From the NCBI RefSeq assembly GCF_014648595.1, contig NZ_BMRK01000031.1:1-42179 (forward strand): DNA of 42,179 nucleotides, in the 5' to 3' direction. Both the position numbers and the translations under genes were made by a program. The stretch comes from Nocardioides luteus (GTDB lineage Bacteria > Actinomycetota > Actinomycetes > Propionibacteriales > Nocardioidaceae). The stretch's first letter is position 1. Each line of letters starts with the position of its first letter. Shown here piece after piece: positions 7,872 through 14,930 of this stretch. Under the pieces are notes generated by a model, which ran no database searches, was not told where the DNA came from, and saw only the letters and a list, made by a program, of their open reading frames with translations.

Positions 7872-8499
7872 GCAACACATCCGAGTGGTGCTGGTCGACG
7901 ACCATCCGGTCGTCCGGGCCGGCGTACGCGCCCTGGTCGACGCCCAGGGCGACCTCGACGTCGTCGGCGAGGCGGCCGACTCGGCCCGGGCGCTCGCGGT
8001 CGTCGAGGAGACGCGGCCCGACGTGGTGCTGATGGACCTCAGCCTCGGCGAGGGACCGGGCGGTGCGGAGACGACACGGCTGGTGCGCGCGATGCCGTCG
8101 CCGCCGCAGGTGCTGGTGCTGACCACCTACGACACCGAGGCCGACGTGCTCGAGGCCGTCGACGCCGGGGCGGCGGGCTATCTGCTGAAGGACGCCCCGC
8201 CCGAGGAGCTCTTCCGAGCCATCCGCGGCACTGCCCGCGGGGAGACCGTGCTCGCACCCTCGGTCGCCTCCCGGCTGCTGCAGCGGGCCGCGTCACCGGC
8301 GCCGAAGGTGAGCCCGCGCGAGGTCGAGATTCTGCGCCTGCTCGCCAAGGGCCTCGGCAACAAGGAGATGGCCCGCGAGCTCCTGGTCAGCGAGGCGACG
8401 GTCAAGTCCCACCTCTCGCACATCTACACCAAGCTCGGTGTCGACACGCGGGCCGGCGCCGTCGCCACGGCGATCGAGCGTCGCATCCTGCGACCCTGA
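7864..8499 (+). CDS. NarL/LuxR-type response regulator
   Basis: The 211-residue DNA-binding partner of the upstream kinase. The receiver domain has acidic residues D12/D13, phospho-acceptor D58 (VVLMDLS) and a conserved Lys in GYLLKDA. The C-terminal LuxR-type helix-turn-helix reads SPREVEILRLLAKGLGNKEMA, then VSEATVKSHLSHIYTKLGV. Start GTG 7864 is chosen because it has an AAGGGGAG site, overlaps the kinase stop, and puts the receiver motif at its usual distance from the N-terminus. The longer frame upstream only shadows the kinase gene. Confidence 0.93.
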   Translation: MAEQHIRVVLVDDHPVVRAGVRALVDAQGDLDVVGEAADSARALAVVEETRPDVVLMDLSLGEGPGGAETTRLVRAMPSPPQVLVLTTYDTEADVLEAVDAGAAGYLLKDAPPEELFRAIRGTARGETVLAPSVASRLLQRAASPAPKVSPREVEILRLLAKGLGNKEMARELLVSEATVKSHLSHIYTKLGVDTRAGAVATAIERRILRP

Positions 8500-8540
8500 C
8501 CTCCGGGCGGCGGCGCCGCGGCGATCACGCCGAGGGAGGG

Positions 8541-9794
8541 TCAGCAGGTCGCGAGCAGCATCGGCTCGAGGAGCACCCCGATGTCGAAGATGGGCTCGGT
8601 GTTCCCGGAGTAGTCCCGGCCGCTCCAGCCCAGAGTGATCTGCCGGGTGCCGTCCGGCGATCCCCAGCTGATCGACTGGGTGCCGAAGTGGGCGCCGTCG
8701 TGGCCGTAGAGCAGCTCACCCGGGTTGCACGGGTCCTCCACCGCGTAGATCCCGAAGCCGTAGGACGGGTCGGCGCTGCCCTCGATCGGCGGCAGCATCT
8801 GCTCGACGGTCTCCGGGCTGACCAGCTTGCCGGTGAGGAGGGATTCGTTGAGGTCGGCGAGGTCCTCGGTCGTGCTCGTGGCCGCACCGGCGGAGTGGAA
8901 GATGCTCGGGTGCAGACCGGTCATCGGCCGCCACTCGTCCTCGTAGAAGCCGGCGTTCTCCAGGAACGGCCCCTTCTTGCGGGCATCGGTCGGGTAGTCG
9001 CTCTGCTTCATGCCGGCGGGCTTCAGCACCCGCTTGCGGACGAGGTCCTCGATCCGCTGGCCGGTCTCCTTCTCGAGCATGACGCCGAGGGCGACGTAGC
9101 CGTAGTTGGAGTAGGAGAAGTCGGTGCCCGGCTCGAAGAGCCAGCCGGTCTCGCGCATCACGGCGAGGTGCTCGGCCTCGGAGTAGTACTCCCGCAGCGC
9201 GTCGATCGTCTGGTCCCACGAGCTCGGGTCATCGATGCGGTCCAGCATCAGCTCCTCGGGTCCGCGTGGCGCACCGGAGGTGTGGCTGAGCAGGTGCTGG
9301 ATCGTCACGCCCTCCGGGAACGTGCCCGGCAGCAGGTCGTTGGCGGGCGTGTCCAGGGTCCAGCTGCCGCGCTCGACCTCCTGCATCACCAGAGTCGAGA
9401 TCAGCGTCTTGGTGTTGCTGGCGATGTCGAAGCGGTCGCCGGGCTTGACCGCCGTCTTCTTCCCGGCCTCGCGTACGCCACCCGCTCCCGACCACTCCAG
9501 GTCGGGCGTCTCGACGCGGGCGGTGACGCCCACGGCCCCGTCGGCGATCACCGCGTCGACGGCCGCGTCGAGGTCGTCGGCGGTCGGGGCCGACTGGGCG
9601 CGGAGACCGCGGTGGGACGCGGCGGCCCGCTCGGCGATCGCGGTCGCCTCCCGGGTCAGCGCCATCGGGTCCGGCGCCATCGCCGTCGCGCCGGGCTCGG
9701 GCTCCGGGTCGGCGTACGCCGCCGGCATGATCGAGAGGGGGAGGAGGACCGCGGCGAGCGCTGCGGTGCCCGTGCGGACGATGGTCCGAGACAT
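8541..9794 (-). CDS. Secreted serine hydrolase, class C beta-lactamase / DD-peptidase family
   Basis: The 417-residue precursor has a Sec signal peptide (MSRTIVRTGTAALAAVLLPL, cleavage near AYA-DPE). The catalytic SxxK motif is in FDIASNTKTLIS, the Tyr motif is YSNYGY, and the third motif is HDGAHFG in place of KTG. This pattern fits penicillin-binding-protein-like DD-peptidases, esterases and class C enzymes; the substrate is not predictable. The frame is open to 9857, but ATG 9794 has AGGAG upstream and starts the signal peptide. It stands alone, with the phosphoesterase gene upstream on the same strand. Confidence 0.88.
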   Translation of the reverse strand: MSRTIVRTGTAALAAVLLPLSIMPAAYADPEPEPGATAMAPDPMALTREATAIAERAAASHRGLRAQSAPTADDLDAAVDAVIADGAVGVTARVETPDLEWSGAGGVREAGKKTAVKPGDRFDIASNTKTLISTLVMQEVERGSWTLDTPANDLLPGTFPEGVTIQHLLSHTSGAPRGPEELMLDRIDDPSSWDQTIDALREYYSEAEHLAVMRETGWLFEPGTDFSYSNYGYVALGVMLEKETGQRIEDLVRKRVLKPAGMKQSDYPTDARKKGPFLENAGFYEDEWRPMTGLHPSIFHSAGAATSTTEDLADLNESLLTGKLVSPETVEQMLPPIEGSADPSYGFGIYAVEDPCNPGELLYGHDGAHFGTQSISWGSPDGTRQITLGWSGRDYSGNTEPIFDIGVLLEPMLLATC

Positions 9795-9889
9795 TGCTGC
9801 TCCTGTCGTCGTTGACGTTTCGCAACCATCGTTCCGGGTCGCGACGTGCACCCGCATCAGCCTCGAGTCGGAGATCGGTGCGACTTCGG

Positions 9890-10840
9890 TCAGTCTCGGA
9901 GCTGACGCCGCGCCGCGCGGGCTGCCTTGCCCTTCTTGGAGAAGAGCTGGCGGCGCTCCTCAGGCGTCATCTCGGTGAGCTTCGCCAGCACCGAGGACGG
10001 GAAGCCGGCCACCTCCGGCGCCTTCCCGATCGGGACGGTGGTGTGCACGACCGGTGCGCCGGGGACGCCGCCGGCGCCCTCGTCGTAGAGGTGGACCAGC
10101 GAGATCGCCTGGTGGCCGTCGACCGAGGCGGAGTAACGGTCGAGGGTCGCCGGGGCGGCGGTGTAGCAGCTGGCGGAGGCGACCGAGACGGGGATGCCGG
10201 CGAAGGTCGTGCTGGTCGAGTAGTGCAGGTGACCGGCGAGGATGGCGCGTACGTCGGTGCCCTCGAGCACCGGGGCGAGCCGGTCCTGGCCGTCGAGCTC
10301 GATGATCACGCTGGCCTCGTTGAGCGGCAGCGGTACCGGCGGGTGGTGCATCGCGAGCAGCGTGCCGTGCGGCGCCGGCTCGGAGAGCACCTCGGCCAGC
10401 CAGTCCAGCTGCGGCTGGGTGATGTCGCCGTGGTGCCACCCGGGCACGGTCGTGTCGAGGGCGATGATCCGCAGGCCGTCGATGTCGTGGACCCGGTCCT
10501 GCGGCGCGTCCGAGGCCTCGCCGAAGAGCACCTCGGAGTAGATCTCACGCTCGTCGTGGTTGCCCATCAGCCAGATGATCTCGGCGCCGAGCTCGTCGGC
10601 GACCGGCTCGACCTGCTCCCGCAGGCGGATGTAGGCGTCGCGCTCGCCCAGGTCGGCGAGGTCGCCGGTGAAGACGAGGGCCTGCGGTGGCGTCACCATC
10701 CCGCGCAGGCGCTCCAGCGCGAGCTCGAAGCCGGGGTTGGGATCGACCTTCCCGAAGATCTTCCGGTCACCGGCGTAGAGATGGGGATCGGAGAGGTGGG
10801 CGATCGCGTGGCGGGGAGAGGGGTACTGACCGAACTGCAC
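9890..10840 (-). CDS. Metallophosphoesterase, CpdA/Rv0805-like cyclic nucleotide phosphodiesterase family
   Basis: The 316-residue calcineurin-type phosphoesterase shows the full two-metal motif set in order: AHLSDPHL (D-x-H), FTGDLAD, MGNHDE, MHHPP and AGHLHY. The layout matches class III cyclic-nucleotide phosphodiesterases such as mycobacterial Rv0805; the real substrate is uncertain. No signal peptide, so probably cytoplasmic. The start is GTG 10840, with TACGCT 7 nt upstream and no Shine-Dalgarno sequence, suggesting a leaderless mRNA. The gene is divergent from fic, and the 117-bp interval carries two palindromes that could control both. Confidence 0.85.
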   Translation of the reverse strand: MQFGQYPSPRHAIAHLSDPHLYAGDRKIFGKVDPNPGFELALERLRGMVTPPQALVFTGDLADLGERDAYIRLREQVEPVADELGAEIIWLMGNHDEREIYSEVLFGEASDAPQDRVHDIDGLRIIALDTTVPGWHHGDITQPQLDWLAEVLSEPAPHGTLLAMHHPPVPLPLNEASVIIELDGQDRLAPVLEGTDVRAILAGHLHYSTSTTFAGIPVSVASASCYTAAPATLDRYSASVDGHQAISLVHLYDEGAGGVPGAPVVHTTVPIGKAPEVAGFPSSVLAKLTEMTPEERRQLFSKKGKAARAARRQLRD

Positions 10841-10847
10841 GATCCCC

Positions 10848-10853
10848 AGCGTA
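10848..10853 (-). promoter_or_regulatory. -10 box of phosphoesterase gene (leaderless)
   Basis: On the minus strand TACGCT lies 7 nt before the GTG at 10840. Its -35 region would fall at about 10870-10877, inside the first of the two palindromes at 10868-10923. Confidence 0.45.
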
Positions 10854-10867
10854 GAGCGGTGGCGGGT

Positions 10868-10923
10868 TTGGAAGTTGTCCCGAAACTCCCAAGGCCCGCT
10901 TGGAAGTTCCCGTCAACTTCCAA
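10868..10923. promoter_or_regulatory. Twin palindromic operator candidate between fic and phosphoesterase gene
   Basis: The left site has arms TTGGAAGTT (10868-10876) and AACTCCCAA (10884-10892, one mismatch). The right site has perfect arms TTGGAAGTT (10900-10908) and AACTTCCAA (10915-10923). The left arms are 32 bp apart and the centres 31.5 bp, three helical turns, so two dimers could bind the same face. The right site abuts the fic promoter and the left site overlaps the likely -35 of the phosphoesterase gene. Confidence 0.6.
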
Positions 10924-10943
10924 CTCGACAGGCTGTTGAGTGG

Positions 10944-10949
10944 TAAGTT
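10944..10949 (+). promoter_or_regulatory. -10 box of fic gene (leaderless)
   Basis: TAAGTT lies 8 nt before ATG 10958 with no ribosome-binding site. This favours a leaderless transcript starting at that ATG rather than the in-frame GTG at 10940, which would lie upstream of transcription. Confidence 0.5.
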
Positions 10950-10957
10950 TGCCGGTC

Positions 10958-12124
10958 ATGGATCCGGAGAGATACCAGGCTCCGCAGTTCGGAACCGCCA
11001 CTCGGGAGCCCGGCAACAAATGGGGCTACTGGTACTACCGACCTGCCCACATCCCGCGGGACCTGGCGCTGCAGCCGCTCACCGTGAAGGCGCTCTCCGA
11101 CGCCGATGCCGCGCTGGGGCGGCTCCAGGGCGTGAGCGCGCTGATCCAGGATCCCGAGCTGCTGATCGGGCCATACCTGACCCAGGAGGCCGTCGCCTCC
11201 TCGCGGATCGAGGGCACCCAGACCTCCCTCGAGGAGGTCCTCCAGGACGAGGCCAGCGGGCAGGCGACCCGCAGCGAGGACGTCGCGGAGGTCAAGGCCT
11301 ACCTCGCCGCCACCCGCCAGGGGTTCGAGCTCATCCGCACCTGGCCGCTCAGCCAGCGGCTCGTCCTCGAGCTCCACAAGACGCTGCTCACCGGCGTACG
11401 CGGCCAGGAGCGCCACCCCGGCGAGTTCCGGCGGACGCCGGTCTGGGTCGGGTCGCCGACCGACAACCCCACCACCGCTGCGTACGTCCCGCCGCTCCCG
11501 TCCGACCTGCCCGAGCTGATCGCCGACTGGGAGGAGTACGTCAACGTCCCCGACCTCAGCCCGACGCTGGTGCGGTGCGCGCTGATGCACTACCAGTTCG
11601 AGACCATCCACCCGTTCCTCGACGGCAACGGCCGCATCGGCCGGCTGCTGATCAACCTGATGCTGATGGAGGAGGGGCGGATGACCACCCCGCTGCTCTA
11701 TCTCTCCGGCTACATCGAGGCCAACCGGCAGACCTACTACCAGCGGCTGCAGCGCGTCCGGGAGGACGGCGAGATGCAGGAGTGGCTGCAGTTCTTCCTC
11801 ACCGCGGTGCGGCGCTCGGCGGAGGACGCCACGACCAGGTCGGAGCGGCTGGTCGCGCTGCGCGAGGCCTATCTGGAGGAGGCGGCCACCTCCCGGGCCA
11901 ACCTGTCCGGGCTGGTCACGCTGCTGTTCGCGAACCCCTACCTGACCGTGAAGCGCGTCCAGGACGCGACCGGGCTGACCAACCAGGGTGCGCGCAACCT
12001 GATCCAGGACGCCGAGCGACGCGGGTGGATCGAGGCGGCCGGGCGCTCCGGCCGCGGCGGCCGGCACTACTGGGTGGGCAGGGCGGTCATGGACGTGATC
12101 GAGGAGCCGCTGGCGTACGACTGA
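10958..12124 (+). CDS. Fic family protein (AMPylase) with C-terminal winged helix
   Basis: Fic proteins transfer AMP or related groups from nucleotides to target proteins. The 388-residue product has the complete active-site motif HPFLDGNGRIGR (from about residue 218), so catalysis should be intact. An N-terminal SSRIEG matches the (S/T)xxxE(G/N) inhibitory helix of class II Fic proteins, which keeps them self-inhibited. The C-terminus (about 310-375; SGLVTLLFANPYLTVKRVQ, then TGLTNQGARNLIQ) resembles a winged helix-turn-helix. This layout is common in stand-alone chromosomal Fic proteins. With a DNA-binding-like tail and twin palindromes in its own promoter, autoregulation is plausible. No antitoxin-like partner gene is visible. 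Confidence 0.9.
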   Translation: MDPERYQAPQFGTATREPGNKWGYWYYRPAHIPRDLALQPLTVKALSDADAALGRLQGVSALIQDPELLIGPYLTQEAVASSRIEGTQTSLEEVLQDEASGQATRSEDVAEVKAYLAATRQGFELIRTWPLSQRLVLELHKTLLTGVRGQERHPGEFRRTPVWVGSPTDNPTTAAYVPPLPSDLPELIADWEEYVNVPDLSPTLVRCALMHYQFETIHPFLDGNGRIGRLLINLMLMEEGRMTTPLLYLSGYIEANRQTYYQRLQRVREDGEMQEWLQFFLTAVRRSAEDATTRSERLVALREAYLEEAATSRANLSGLVTLLFANPYLTVKRVQDATGLTNQGARNLIQDAERRGWIEAAGRSGRGGRHYWVGRAVMDVIEEPLAYD

Positions 12125-12154
12125 CGGGCTGGCATCCGGCGGCGGGAGAACGTG

Positions 12155-12195
12155 CAGGTGGCCCTGACCGTGCGATGCACGGACAGGGCCACCTG
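12155..12195. terminator. Bidirectional hairpin terminator between fic and secreted protein gene
   Basis: Arms CAGGTGGCCCTG (12155-12166) and CAGGGCCACCTG (12184-12195) are perfect. Inside them CCGTGC pairs with GCACGG around a 3-nt loop, giving an almost continuous 19-bp stem. It lies between two convergent stop codons (12124 and 12251). Its outer arm sequence recurs in the terminator at 13052-13096. Confidence 0.8.
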
Positions 12196-12250
12196 TGGAT
12201 GGTTGCCGAGTGTTCGGTAGGGGGTGATCACTCAGCCATGCTCAGGTTCC

Positions 12251-12823
12251 TCAGAAGCCGAGGGGAGCCAGCGGGTTCGGGATCTGGTCCACGTCGACAC
12301 CGTCGAGGGCCGGGTTGTCCTTCTTCATGAGGAAGGAGACCTGGTCCAGCTCGGCCGGGGAGAGCTCGCTCGGGAGCGCGCCGCCCATGATCTTGTCCAT
12401 CACGATGCCCGGGGCGCCGACGTAGACGCCGGAGACGACCATGGCGGCACCGGTGCCGACCTGGTGAGCGCCACCGTCCCAGTTGACCCAGGCCTTCTTC
12501 TGAGCGTCGCTCAGCTCGCCGCCGGTGGCACCGGCGAGGATGAGGCCCGGAGCGCCGACCCAGGCGCCGCTGACCATGCGGGCAGCGCCGCCGGCGACCT
12601 GACCGGCGCCACAGATGAAGTCGGCCCACGCCTTCTGGCTCGAGGGGGACAGGTCGGTCGCGATGCCGGTGTTCTCCTCGACGCACTCGGTCGCGGTGCG
12701 GTTGTGGTCGTCGGTGTGGGTGAGCGGGGCGGCGGAGGCGGAGCCCATGCTCAGCGCGATGGCGACACCCGAGAAGGCGGCGACGGCCGCGGAGCGGCGG
12801 AGCAGCCCTGTCATCTTGTTCAT
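12251..12823 (-). CDS. Secreted repeat protein of unknown function, paralogue A
   Basis: The 190-residue precursor starts at ATG 12823 behind a GAAAGG site. Its signal peptide (RRSAAVAAFSGVAIALS) is cleaved near SASA-APL. The mature part consists of about two and a half units of some 46 residues. Each begins LSxxxxKAW, has a Gly/Ala-rich stretch with MVSGxxVGAPG, and ends near a GG. The small-residue-rich parts could form hairpins or glycine-zipper helices, possibly membrane-associated. Two Cys (in ATECVEE and DFICGAG) may form a disulfide. I do not recognise the family. The gene at 13118-13627 is a clear paralogue, and neither resembles any other product in the window. Confidence 0.8.
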   Translation of the reverse strand: MNKMTGLLRRSAAVAAFSGVAIALSMGSASAAPLTHTDDHNRTATECVEENTGIATDLSPSSQKAWADFICGAGQVAGGAARMVSGAWVGAPGLILAGATGGELSDAQKKAWVNWDGGAHQVGTGAAMVVSGVYVGAPGIVMDKIMGGALPSELSPAELDQVSFLMKKDNPALDGVDVDQIPNPLAPLGF

Positions 12824-12840
12824 TTCGTACCTTTCATCGA

Positions 12841-12948
12841 TCAATTCGAATTGAAACATCACGCACGGACACGACCCCCGGATCGATAAGCTATCGATAC
12901 GTTCGCGTCCGAGACTCGATGCTAGGTACGTCAACGGAGATAGTTGAC
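12841..12948. promoter_or_regulatory. Palindrome-rich upstream region of paralogue A
   Basis: Three inverted repeats lie ahead of the 12823 start: the perfect 14-mer TCAATTCGAATTGA (12841-12854), ATCGATA-AGC-TATCGAT (12882-12898), and GTCAAC-7-GTTGAC (12930-12948). The region is clearly more AT-rich than its surroundings. On the minus strand TAGCAT near 12918-12923 is a -10 candidate just downstream of the third repeat, which would then overlap the -35. The rest of 12949-13051 shows nothing identifiable. Confidence 0.45.
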
Positions 12949-13051
12949 AGCGACACGGGTGTTTCGCACGCAACTAAATGACAAGTAAAATGTAAAGAAG
13001 TAACGCTCTTCAAAGTGCAACGTTCGGCGTCATACCTGCGTAAAACGGCCT

Positions 13052-13096
13052 CAGGTGGCCCCGTTCGCGCGCGGTCTGCGCGCGTGGGGCCACCTG
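13052..13096 (-). terminator. Hairpin terminator of paralogue B
   Basis: CAGGTGGCCCC (13052-13062) pairs with GGGGCCACCTG (13086-13096), and the loop contains further complementary CGCGCG runs. It lies just beyond the stop of the 13118-13627 gene. The outer arm is the same sequence as in the 12155-12195 terminator, so the whole gene-plus-terminator unit was probably duplicated. Confidence 0.75.
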
Positions 13097-13117
13097 GAGA
13101 CGGTGCAGCTGCTGGGC

Positions 13118-13627
13118 CTACGGGGTGGGAACGCCGTCGAGGACCGGGCTGTCCTGCGGGATGAGGAACGAGATCTCCTCGAGCTCGCTCGGCGACAGGT
13201 CGCCCGGGGTCGCGCCGCCGGCGATCTTGTCGAAGATGTAGCCCGGGGCGCCGACGTAGACGCCGGAGACGATCATCGCCGCGCCGAGGCCGACCTTGTG
13301 GCCACCCTCGTCCCAGTTCTCCCAGGCAGCAGCCTGCTCCGGGGTCAGCGGGGCGCCGGTGGCGCCCGCGATGAGCAGGCCCGGGGCGCCGGTCCAGGCG
13401 CCGCTCACCATCTGGGCGAGGCCGCCGCCGACGAGAGCGCCGCCGAGGAGGAAGTCCTCCCACGCCTTCTGCGTGGAGGGGGAGAGGTCCGAGGTCGTGG
13501 TGCTGACCGCGGTGGTGGTGGTGTCGACCGGAGCAGCCGTGGCCGTTCCCGTGGTCATGGCGAAGGCGACACCCGAGAAGGCGGCGACGGCCGCGGTGCG
13601 GCGGAGCAGCCCTGTCTTCTTGCTCAT
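13118..13627 (-). CDS. Secreted repeat protein of unknown function, paralogue B
   Basis: The 169-residue precursor starts at ATG 13627 with a GAAAGG site, as in paralogue A. The signal peptides are nearly identical (GLLRRTAAVAAFSGVAFA), cleavage near ATA-APV. A Thr-rich spacer is followed by the same repeat architecture: LSPSTQKAWEDF, MVSGAWTGAPG, LTPEQAAAWENW, MIVSGVYVGAPG, LSPSELEEISFL. It has no Cys. It is encoded in tandem with paralogue A on the same strand, with a terminator between them, so each is probably transcribed on its own. The strong conservation of VGAPG and SGVYVGAPG in both copies suggests a defined fold. Function unknown. Confidence 0.8.
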   Translation of the reverse strand: MSKKTGLLRRTAAVAAFSGVAFAMTTGTATAAPVDTTTTAVSTTTSDLSPSTQKAWEDFLLGGALVGGGLAQMVSGAWTGAPGLLIAGATGAPLTPEQAAAWENWDEGGHKVGLGAAMIVSGVYVGAPGYIFDKIAGGATPGDLSPSELEEISFLIPQDSPVLDGVPTP

Positions 13628-13711
13628 TTCAAACCTTTCGTCGTTCGATCCGATTCGGTGATCACGGATGGTGACGCGGCAACACATGAGGGTCGACAGG
13701 TCATCACCCGC

Positions 13712-13725
13712 CCTACGAACGTAGG
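13712..13725. promoter_or_regulatory. Palindrome upstream of paralogue B
   Basis: CCTACGAACGTAGG is a perfect 14-bp palindrome 85 bp before the 13627 start. A second short one, GTGATCAC, lies at 13658-13665. They are operator candidates for the divergent interval between paralogue B and the pirin gene; nothing else is recognisable in 13628-13850. Confidence 0.35.
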
Positions 13726-13856
13726 AAAATCGACCGGACGCGTGTGGCTGCGACACGGCAGCACCGTTACCGATCAGATGTAAACGTGACCCAGTGGAAA
13801 GAGCGGTCGACGACCCCTGGGTCCTCGCTTCCGCGCGCCCGCGCGGGAACCAGGAG

Positions 13857-13862
13857 TAGCGT
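13857..13862 (+). promoter_or_regulatory. -10 box of pirin gene (leaderless)
   Basis: TAGCGT lies 7 nt before ATG 13870. There is no Shine-Dalgarno sequence in between, consistent with a leaderless transcript. Confidence 0.5.
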
Positions 13863-13869
13863 TCCGGGC

Positions 13870-14898
13870 ATGACCAACCTGGATGCACATCCCACCGAAG
13901 TCGAGTGCGTCGGGGGGGCCGGGGACGAAGGCGTGGAGATCCAGATCATCGCCCCGCGCGACGTGCCACTGGGTGGTCCGCGAGCGATGAACGTACGCCG
14001 CACCCTGCCCGCCCGCACCCGCTCGCTGATCGGCGCGTGGTGCTTCCTGGACCACTACGGTCCCGACGACGTCGTCGTCTCCGGCGGGATGGATGTGCCG
14101 CCGCACCCGCACACCGGGCTGGCGACGGTCTCGTGGCTGTTCACCGGGGAGATCGAGCACCGCGACTCGGTCGGCACCGTGGCGATGGTGCGGCCCGGCG
14201 AGGTCAACCTGATGACGGCAGGGCGTGGGATCTCCCACTCGGAGAACTCCACGCCCGAGACCACGGTCCTGCACGGCGCGCAGCTGTGGCTCGCTCTGCC
14301 CGACGAGTTCCGTGACGTCGAGCCGGCCTTCGAGAACCACCGTCCGGAGCCGGTCGAGCGCGACGGTGCCACGGTCCGGGTCTTCCTGGGCTCGCTCCTG
14401 GGCGAGACGTCGCCGGTGCGTACCCGCTCCGAGATCCTGGGCGCCGAGATCCTGCTCGAGCCCGGCGCCCACCTGGAGCTCCAGGTCGACGAGCGCTTCG
14501 AGCACGGCGTGCTGGTCGACACCGGCGAGGTCTCGATGACCGGCATCGGCGCGTCCGGCCCGGCTTCGGCGACCGTGGAGAAGGACTCGCTGGCGTACGC
14601 GCCTCCCGGCGCCACCACGATGGTCCTGCAGGCCGGCGAGGCCTGGACGCGGCTGCTCCTGCTCGGCGGTCCGCCGTTCGGCGAGTCGATCATCATGTGG
14701 TGGAACTTCGTCGGGCGCACCCACGACGAGGTCGTCGGCTACCGCCAGCAGTGGCAGGACCAGATCGTCCGCGGCGGCGAGCTGGTCGAGGACTCCCAAG
14801 ACGTGGACGCGGGTCGTTTCGGCGTGGTCGAGGGCAACCATCAGCGGCCGATCCCTGCGCCGCCGCTGCCCAACGCCAGGCTCCGCTCGCGGTCTTAG
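13870..14898 (+). CDS. Pirin family protein
   Basis: This bicupin protein has 342 residues. The N-terminal cupin carries the metal-binding pattern of pirins: PPHPHTGLATVSW with two His, then GRGISHSE with the further His/Glu pair. The C-terminal cupin (about 190-300) includes LLLLGGPPFGESIIMWWNFV, typical of the family. Pirins are iron-binding proteins; some bacterial members have quercetin dioxygenase activity or bind other enzymes, so the exact role here is open. ATG 13870 is supported by the leaderless -10 box; the frame extends to 13744 without family similarity. Confidence 0.9.
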   Translation: MTNLDAHPTEVECVGGAGDEGVEIQIIAPRDVPLGGPRAMNVRRTLPARTRSLIGAWCFLDHYGPDDVVVSGGMDVPPHPHTGLATVSWLFTGEIEHRDSVGTVAMVRPGEVNLMTAGRGISHSENSTPETTVLHGAQLWLALPDEFRDVEPAFENHRPEPVERDGATVRVFLGSLLGETSPVRTRSEILGAEILLEPGAHLELQVDERFEHGVLVDTGEVSMTGIGASGPASATVEKDSLAYAPPGATTMVLQAGEAWTRLLLLGGPPFGESIIMWWNFVGRTHDEVVGYRQQWQDQIVRGGELVEDSQDVDAGRFGVVEGNHQRPIPAPPLPNARLRSRS

Positions 14899-14918
14899 GG
14901 CGGGCCGTCGCTCGTGCA

Positions 14919-14924
14919 TAGACT
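14919..14924 (+). promoter_or_regulatory. -10 box of ROK-lrgAB operon (leaderless)
   Basis: TAGACT lies 6 nt before GTG 14931. It would drive the three overlapping genes to 16929. Confidence 0.5.
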
Positions 14925-14930
14925 GCAGCC

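Noticed and set aside
10940-10957. GTG 10940 as the start of fic
   Set aside because: It lies upstream of the TAAGTT -10 box that fits a leaderless start at ATG 10958, and has no ribosome-binding site.
12251-13627. Toxin-antitoxin pair or bacteriocin
   Set aside because: Both genes are paralogues with Sec signal peptides. Neither resembles an immunity protein or antitoxin, and there are no processing enzymes nearby.
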